64,000 nucleotides of DNA from Oceanobacter antarcticus (GTDB lineage: Bacteria > Pseudomonadota > Gammaproteobacteria > Pseudomonadales > Oceanobacteraceae), in NCBI RefSeq assembly GCF_044962685.1, contig NZ_JBBKTX010000003.1, forward strand, positions 62,001 through 126,000, read 5' to 3'. Below the pieces are notes generated by a model, which had not been told where the DNA came from, did not search any database, and saw only the letters and a list, made by a program, of their open reading frames with translations. Position 1 is the stretch's first letter. Every line of letters starts with the position of its first letter. Below are positions 60,312-64,000 of the stretch, one piece after another. The position numbers and the translations under genes are program-made.

Positions 60312-60362
60312 ATTATACCGAAAATATACGCTGAGGCTGTCGTTAAACGGTGTTTAAACGGT
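60312..60362 (-). promoter_or_regulatory. Candidate activated late promoter upstream of gpI
   Basis: On the minus strand TATAAT (60312-60317) lacks a good -35. Two direct repeats ACCGTTTAAC and ACCGTTTAAAC (60342-60351 and 60352-60362) lie one helical turn apart at about -37 to -58, where an activator would bind. Mu late promoters also need an activator (C). The remaining 130 bp up to the XRE gene holds nothing else recognisable. Confidence 0.45.
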
Positions 60363-60494
60363 ACTTGACGCAAAACACGTGAAAGCACACCGCAAAATAA
60401 CATAAACCCCTGAGATCGGCTCCTGTTAGGGCATGTCAAATTCAAACGCAGCCCAGCTAGTCGTGCCCGATCCGGCTTTTTTCGGTGGACAGAT

Positions 60495-60734
60495 TCAAGA
60501 ATCTGCACTGTATTTTTTCTTGTCTGCCGGTTCGGCAGTTGGAATCGGCAGGTTATTACGTCTCAAAAGGCACTCAATTGCCAAACTTGTTTGCCGTTGC
60601 AGCGGTTTTTGTCTTCTCTCAATCTGTCCAACAATTACTCGACTTAGTCCGATGCTTCCAGCCAGTTCTGACTGAGTCAGTCCCAGTATTTCGCGGGCCA
60701 ACTTGATGTCAATCATCGTATCGCCAGCTGTCAT
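60495..60734 (-). CDS. Small Cro/CI-type (XRE) transcriptional regulator
   Basis: 79 residues from ATG 60734 (ribosome site GAGGTG). The helix-turn-helix is IKLAREILGLTQSELAGSIGLSRVIVGQIERRQ, with a positively charged tail. It is the last gene of the four-gene accessory operon and overlaps the previous gene by 26 bp. It may bind the GATAA-N5-TTATC operators found upstream of the operon; this is inference. The stop lies in a CAGATTC/GAATCTG hairpin (60490-60505). Confidence 0.85.
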   Translation of the reverse strand: MTAGDTMIDIKLAREILGLTQSELAGSIGLSRVIVGQIERRQKPLQRQTSLAIECLLRRNNLPIPTAEPADKKKYSADS

Positions 60735-60951
60735 TCGCGTACACCTCATTGATAAATATATCCAGTGCGTGCCGTGGCATTGGTCTATAATCACGACCAG
60801 TATTTCCTGTTTTTGTTTTCCAGCTTTTTATTTTCGACTTTGTGACTTCCACCCCCTGGGCTGCGAACATAGCTACCAATTTTTCATTGTCGTTCAGCTC
60901 AAGAAGATTACACAGATGATGAAATACATCATTTGTCGGCATAAAATCCAT
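60709..60951 (-). CDS. DUF1456/YehS-like small protein
   Basis: 80 residues: TNDVFHHLCNLLELNDNEKLVAMFAAQGVEVTKSKIKSWKTK and PMPRHALDIFINEVY. The pattern (LELND...MFAAQGVEV...I.SW) resembles one repeat of the DUF1456/YehS family, whose function is unknown. A GGGAG ribosome site precedes ATG 60951. It overlaps the XRE gene. The family assignment is by eye. Confidence 0.7.
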   Translation of the reverse strand: MDFMPTNDVFHHLCNLLELNDNEKLVAMFAAQGVEVTKSKIKSWKTKTGNTGRDYRPMPRHALDIFINEVYANDSWRYDD

Positions 60952-60953
60952 TG

Positions 60954-61256
60954 TTACTCCCGGTCTAAATTAATAGTCATGGTGATGTTTATGCATCTAT
61001 CCAGTTCGTACAAATTCACGTCTCGCATATCGAATGGCCAGCCAATGATTCCAGTCTTCTGTTTGAACTCTGTCATGTCTGGAATATCTACAAGTTGCTC
61101 ATAGCTCATTGGGTTTTTTAGCATCATCTTTGCCCCAGCAATTTTTTGCTGTATTTCTGATCTGTGCTCCATTATGTACGTTGGAAATTCATAGTCGCTG
61201 TGGGTGTCTGGAAGCAGAAATTCTGCTCCCGAGATCCTGATTTTTGTGGCGTTCAC
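60954..61256 (-). CDS. Unknown phage accessory protein, 100 residues
   Basis: It starts MNATKIRISGAEFLLPDTHSD and is charged, without membrane segment or known motif. The ATG overlaps the coiled-coil protein stop (ATGA) and the stop lies 2 bp before the DUF1456-like start, so it is clearly part of the operon. Function unknown. Confidence 0.7.
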   Translation of the reverse strand: MNATKIRISGAEFLLPDTHSDYEFPTYIMEHRSEIQQKIAGAKMMLKNPMSYEQLVDIPDMTEFKQKTGIIGWPFDMRDVNLYELDRCINITMTINLDRE

Positions 61257-61939
61257 TCGTCGTCCTCTATTTTTTTAATGTCGTACATCTCGGCATTGGT
61301 GATTTTCACGCGATCACGATCCGGCCGATTGAAGTTTGCCCAGTACAATATGTTCAGGCCACTGCTTTTGAATCCTGCAGACGCCAGCTTGTCGATTTGA
61401 TCTTTTACTATGGCCTGGGCGTCCTTGAACACTTCGCGGGCATTGCTACCCACGCTGCCGTGATGTTTTATCAGGGTTTCTCTGGCCAGTTCAATTTTTC
61501 CCATATCACAGACGTTGGCCAGTAATTTGCGGGCTTCTTCCCCTCTTTGTTTTACCTCCTTAATCTCAGCCTGCAGAACTTTTTTGGCTTCGGCCAATTC
61601 GGTTTTTGCTGCACCCAGTGCTTCGATAGTGTTTTCGTAGCTGGATTTTGTTTGCTGCAACTTTGCCCTTGCTATACGAAATTTTGCAATCTCTGCTTCA
61701 ATTTCGGCCAATTCTTTGGCGTTCAGCTCTGCTTCTTCGGCGTCTTCAATTTCCTTAGCTGCTGGCTCGGCCAGTTCGGCCCATTGCTCCAAGCGCTTAC
61801 CAGAACGAGAGCCAACCTCCCATCGGCGGGCACTGGCATTCCATTTTGCTGATTTGAATATTGCTTTGAATGAATCTTTCAGTTCAAAAGGGAAGTAGCA
61901 GGCAAATCCGTTGCTGATTTTTTCGATTTTGATAGTCAT
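61253..61939 (-). CDS. Coiled-coil phage accessory protein
   Basis: 228 residues from ATG 61939 behind AGGAGCAACACC; the frame runs back to 61996 but without a ribosome site. Residues 1-50 form a small domain (YFPFELKDSFKAIFKSAKWNASARRWEVG) resembling the short W...W modules found in helicase-associated or DUF5710-type proteins. A Glu/Ala/Lys-rich coiled coil (residues 60-150) follows, then a mixed C-terminal region. First gene of a four-gene operon under a promoter with operator (62005-62032). Function unknown. Confidence 0.75.
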   Translation of the reverse strand: MTIKIEKISNGFACYFPFELKDSFKAIFKSAKWNASARRWEVGSRSGKRLEQWAELAEPAAKEIEDAEEAELNAKELAEIEAEIAKFRIARAKLQQTKSSYENTIEALGAAKTELAEAKKVLQAEIKEVKQRGEEARKLLANVCDMGKIELARETLIKHHGSVGSNAREVFKDAQAIVKDQIDKLASAGFKSSGLNILYWANFNRPDRDRVKITNAEMYDIKKIEDDE

Positions 61940-62004
61940 GGTGTTGCTCCTTGGCAGAGTAAAACGTTGTTTTATGATCGGGTATTTCCTGATCAACTGG
62001 GTTA

Positions 62005-62032
62005 ATTATAGATAACATAGTTATCATGTAAA
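62005..62032 (-). promoter_or_regulatory. Promoter with embedded operator, accessory operon
   Basis: On the minus strand TTTACA (62027-62032), a 16 bp spacer and TATAAT (62005-62010). The spacer holds the palindrome GATAACATAGTTATC (62011-62025), that is GATAA-N5-TTATC. A repressor there would block RNA polymerase. A near copy lies at 62291-62319. Confidence 0.8.
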
Positions 62033-62044
62033 GATATTTTTTTA

Positions 62045-62222
62045 TCAGTGGATGCTGATTTCCATGTTGTTAAACATGATCTTGGAGTCGTCTTCAAATT
62101 TGTAAATTGTGGTTTCTGCTTCCCAGTCCTGATCAGGTTCTTGGACTGTTAGTGCTTCGCATTCCTCGTAATGCTGAGGCTGCGTTTTTGAATTTGGCGA
62201 TGATAGTTTCGGCGATGTTCAT
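62045..62222 (-). pseudogene. Small phage gene with a single-base frameshift
   Basis: ATG 62222 behind AGGAGCATAACA starts MNIAETIIAKFK. The frame then runs into an unnatural stretch and stops after 29 codons. Skipping one A in the AAAAA run (62187-62191 region) gives QPQHYEECEALTVQEPDQ, then WEAETTIYKFEDDSKIMFNN, ending MEISIH at 62045: a natural acidic 58-residue protein. The downstream frame has no own start. Either a mutation, a sequencing error in the homopolymer, or +1 recoding. It has its own promoter and operator (62291-62319). Confidence 0.7.
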
Positions 62223-62290
62223 TGTTATGCTCCTAAGCAGAGTAAAACGAGGTTTTTTTTAACCAGGTTAATCCCGATCAACTGAAGCTT

Positions 62291-62319
62291 ATAATAAGAT
62301 AACTAAATTATCTTTTCAA
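62291..62319 (-). promoter_or_regulatory. Second promoter with the same embedded operator
   Basis: On the minus strand TTGAAA (62314-62319), a 17 bp spacer and TATTAT (62291-62296). The spacer is the palindrome AGATAACTAAATTATCT (62297-62313), again GATAA-N5-TTATC. The 65 bp downstream, including GATCAACTG and GCAGAGTAAAACG, is duplicated from the leader at 61946-62010. Confidence 0.8.
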
Positions 62320-62403
62320 TAGGATTATTAAAAAAATCCTCTTTTTCATCTTTGCGTTAAAACGGATCAGCCAGTTAGCCTGACTCGGCTTTTTTCAGCG
62401 GCG

Positions 62404-62724
62404 TCAGATTAGGTTGTACCTGGCCAACGTGGCCAGGCATTTACCGTAGGTTGCACCAGTCAGTTTTTCGCGCAGGCTCTCGCAGTCGGTTTCGTCGGCT
62501 ACGTCCTGGGCGATGGCCTGGATCGCCACGACGTCCATCACGGTGCCATGCACCATGGCTGCCAAGGCCTGCTGCTCGTCTGCTGTCAGGCGGATCGCAT
62601 CCAGCTCGATCAGTGCGCGGTAGCGGTCGAATAGCTCGTTCAGAGTTGCGGTGACGCCGCAACCGGATTTTTCCAAATGATCACGCAAGGCTGGGGACGG
62701 TGTAAAACTGGGGTTTCGTGCCAT
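62404..62724 (-). CDS. Unknown phage accessory protein, 106 residues
   Basis: It starts at ATG 62724 (GGAG five bases upstream), MARNPSFTPSPALRDHLEKSGCGVTATLNELFDRYRALIEL. It is mostly helical. The family was not recognised. It lies between the hairpin at 62744-62767 and the AT-rich promoter region at 62291-62319. Its own promoter was not found; read-through from upstream is likely. Confidence 0.75.
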   Translation of the reverse strand: MARNPSFTPSPALRDHLEKSGCGVTATLNELFDRYRALIELDAIRLTADEQQALAAMVHGTVMDVVAIQAIAQDVADETDCESLREKLTGATYGKCLATLARYNLI

Positions 62725-62743
62725 AAATGCTCCGTACAAAGTG

Positions 62744-62767
62744 AAAGCCCGGCACTAGCCGGGCTTT
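62744..62767 (-). terminator. Terminator-like hairpin after the 88-residue gene
   Basis: AAAGCCCGGC and GCCGGGCTTT form a perfect 10 bp stem around ACTA. Only three T follow the stem in either direction, but the stem is strong. It closes the transcription unit that begins at 63122-63150. Confidence 0.7.
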
Positions 62768-62773
62768 GATAGA

Positions 62774-63040
62774 TTAGCTACCAAATTCGTTGTAGTCTGC
62801 GTACATTTCGCCATTCTCAGCGAGGAATTTGCGATACCAGTTACGGCAGATTTTTTCGAATTCGGCTTGGTCATCACCAAAGTAGGTGATTGTTGAACCC
62901 ATGAATCTACCGCCATGACAGATCTGGCTACCCAAGGTGCCTTCTCGGCTATTAATATCCACAAATATGTAGCCATTACCTGGACGAGAAAAAGTCAGGA
63001 TTTGTTGGATTTTTCGGCTTTTGATAGAAAATTTCATTTT
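62774..63040 (-). CDS. Unknown phage accessory protein, 88 residues (moron-like unit)
   Basis: ATG 63040 follows AAGGGATATCAAA; MKFSIKSRKIQQILTFSRPGNGYIFVDI. It continues with ICHGGRFMGSTITYFGDDQAEFEKICRNWYRKFLAE. A compact alpha/beta protein; family not recognised. It stands between its own promoter with operator (63122-63150) and a terminator hairpin (62744-62767), the layout of a phage moron gene expressed in the lysogen. Confidence 0.75.
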   Translation of the reverse strand, partial: KMKFSIKSRKIQQILTFSRPGNGYIFVDINSREGTLGSQICHGGRFMGSTITYFGDDQAEFEKICRNWYRKFLAENGEMYADYNEFGS

Positions 63041-63121
63041 GATATCCCTTCGGCTCACCCGCTTTCGCGCTTCGCCTCACTGGTGTTGGGTTTCGGCCCT
63101 TTGCCTCAACCTCTGAAAATA

Positions 63122-63150
63122 ATAGTATGACAACTGTCATACATAATCAA
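63122..63150 (-). promoter_or_regulatory. Promoter with a third, different palindromic operator
   Basis: On the minus strand TTGATT (63145-63150), a 17 bp spacer and TACTAT (63122-63127). A perfect palindrome GTATGACA-AC-TGTCATAC (63125-63142) covers the spacer and -10 box. It drives the 88-residue gene with a leader of about 75 nt. Confidence 0.75.
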
Positions 63151-63199
63151 GCGTTCTACCGAAATTATTTTTGATTTTTTTAAGGCACAAAAATGGCGC

Positions 63200-63436
63200 T
63201 CACTCCACCTCCAGCTTCCCGCCATCTTCAATCCACTGATCAATCTCTTGCTGATGTTCTTCAGGGCCAGACGCATGGCTGATACCTGGCACGTCATTCA
63301 GATCCGCTGCCAAACTGTCGTCGATACCGATCGCGGACAATTGCTGCAATTCGGCGGGCGTAATGTCGTGGTGCTGGGTTGTTGAGCGATTCTGCCCAGC
63401 ACTCTGCGATAAACTCCTTGATGTTTTTGTTGGCAT
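63200..63436 (-). CDS. Possible overlapping small protein downstream of the MuF-like gene
   Basis: A 78-residue frame from ATG 63436 (GAGGT eight bases upstream). It overlaps the MuF-like gene by 143 nt in another frame. The second half (DITPAELQQLSAIGIDDSLAA, then EEHQQEIDQWIEDGGKLEVE) is acidic and protein-like. It could be a separate overlapping gene, perhaps an immunity-type partner, or a C-terminal extension reached by frameshift. No evidence decides. Confidence 0.45.
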   Translation of the reverse strand: MPTKTSRSLSQSAGQNRSTTQHHDITPAELQQLSAIGIDDSLAADLNDVPGISHASGPEEHQQEIDQWIEDGGKLEVE

Positions 63437-64000
63437 AACGGGATACCTCGTTTTCTATACCCGCCTGGCGGGCTTGTGTGAAGAGTCTTTGGACTTCTGG
63501 ATCTTTATCCAGTTTCAGCAAGTCGTCGATCTGGTGCGCCAGCTCATGGTCAACCACGCTGCGTATGCTGCTGCAGCCGATCGGGTGATGCTGTGATGCC
63601 ACATCGTTAGCCAACGCCAGCTTGAAGCGCTCAGGGTCTTTGCCCCACGCCTTGTTTATGGCAATGCCGCCTACATCGGGCTGCGTCCATGAATGCGCGT
63701 AGGTGTCACCGGGCACCTTTTTCTTTTTGATTTCTCGTTTTGCCCAGCGAATGGCCAGCCCTTCATCGATGCCTTTTTCTGTCGCCATCTGCACCACACG
63801 TTCTACCCGTATATCATACAGACGCTGGAATTGAGCCTGACCAGTGCCAATAAACTTCTGATTATCGCGCAGAGCCGGAAACTCTTGCAGATGATCAAAT
63901 AAGGATTCGTTCCATGCGTTGGCGACTTCGGGCTTGATACCGGCATAGTCAGCATAGTCCGCCAGGTTATTATCCGTCGCCCACTTGGTAGCAGACTTTG
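63294..64000 (-). CDS. MuF-like phage protein, C-terminal part with HExxH metallopeptidase-like domain (cut by window edge)
   Basis: The frame is open from the window edge to the stop at 63294; no start is needed inside. The 235 visible residues include WNESLFDHLQEFPALRDNQKF near the edge. An HExxH-like zinc site (SVVDHELAHQIDDLL) follows, with a downstream acidic helix (KEFIAECWAESLNNP) that could supply the third ligand. Position before the protease/scaffold gene fits the Mu F (head morphogenesis) slot. MuF proteins are known to carry exchangeable C-terminal enzyme or toxin domains. The N-terminal MuF domain would lie outside the window, so this identity is inferred. Confidence 0.65.
   Translation of the reverse strand, partial: KSATKWATDNNLADYADYAGIKPEVANAWNESLFDHLQEFPALRDNQKFIGTGQAQFQRLYDIRVERVVQMATEKGIDEGLAIRWAKREIKKKKVPGDTYAHSWTQPDVGGIAINKAWGKDPERFKLALANDVASQHHPIGCSSIRSVVDHELAHQIDDLLKLDKDPEVQRLFTQARQAGIENEVSRYANKNIKEFIAECWAESLNNPAPRHYARRIAAIVRDRYRRQFGSGSE

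Larger units (their letters stand above)
43114..64000 (-). mobile_element. Mu-like transposable prophage, right-hand part (continues beyond window)
   Basis: All genes from 43155 to the window edge are on the minus strand and follow the Mu morphogenesis order: MuF-like, accessory block, protease/scaffold, decoration, major head, connector proteins, sheath, tube, chaperone, tape measure, gpN, gpP, gp45-gp48, fibre. The early genes (repressor, transposase A and B) and the terminase/portal genes lie outside to the right. The proposed terminus is near 43114, where TGTAGCGCGC begins; the exact base is inferred. Confidence 0.9.

Noticed and set aside
63106..63297. 63-codon minus-strand frame starting over the MuF-like stop
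   Set aside because: Crosses the promoter/operator at 63122-63150, and the competing frame 63200-63436 is more protein-like.

Overview
The window comes from a gammaproteobacterial chromosome, probably a marine, Oceanospirillales- or Pseudomonas-like organism. The evidence is the conserved block ispH-fkpB-lspA-ileS-ribF-murJ-rpsT, the proB-obgE-rpmA-rplU/ispB block, an ntrBC pair, and two type IV pilus systems. No rRNA, tRNA or CRISPR array was seen.

Layout. (1) 1-4291, plus strand: the end of a type IV pilus minor-pilin operon (pilY1 C-terminal part, fimT/fimU-like, pilV, pilW, pilE). (2) 4409-16729, minus strand: housekeeping genes for isoprenoid synthesis, lipoprotein processing, translation, flavin synthesis, peptidoglycan lipid II flipping, KDO and proline synthesis, and ribosome assembly. 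ispB diverges from rplU. (3) 16970-24150: ispB, dsbD, trxC, a CvpA-like membrane protein, and ntrB-ntrC behind a well-spaced sigma-54 promoter. (4) 24196-39808, minus strand: an MSHA-type (mannose-sensitive haemagglutinin) pilus locus, mshI-pilN-like-J-K-L-(small membrane protein)-E-G and mshA-C-D-O-P-Q. A divergent 3-hydroxybutyrate dehydrogenase gene splits it, and mshM, mshN, mshF and mshB are not recognisable. (5) 39980-43113: trmL, then an AT-rich accessory stretch with an NmrA-type oxidoreductase, a four-helix membrane protein and two MITE-like elements. (6) 43114-64000, minus strand: the right-hand part of a Mu-like transposable prophage, running from a MuF-like protein cut by the window edge down to the tail fibre and the phage terminus.

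The prophage is the most informative part. Its head and tail genes follow the Mu order (protease/scaffold, major head, connector proteins, sheath, tube, chaperone, tape measure, DNA circularisation protein, baseplate, fibre). It shows a canonical CCCAAAC -1 frameshift site in the tail-chaperone gene and a nested scaffold start. Its terminus carries two transposase-site-like repeats exactly 22 bp apart. Between the MuF-like gene and the protease gene, where Mu has only gene G, sits a roughly 3 kb accessory block (60.5-63.2 kb). It has its own promoters with palindromic operators between -35 and -10, a terminator, a Cro/CI-type regulator, a DUF1456-like protein, a coiled-coil protein, a frameshifted small gene and several unknown small proteins. 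The MuF-like gene upstream ends in an HExxH metallopeptidase-like domain. This block is the best candidate in the window for an undescribed phage-borne system.

Limits: protein families were recognised by eye from sequence motifs. No database search, structure prediction or codon statistics were run.
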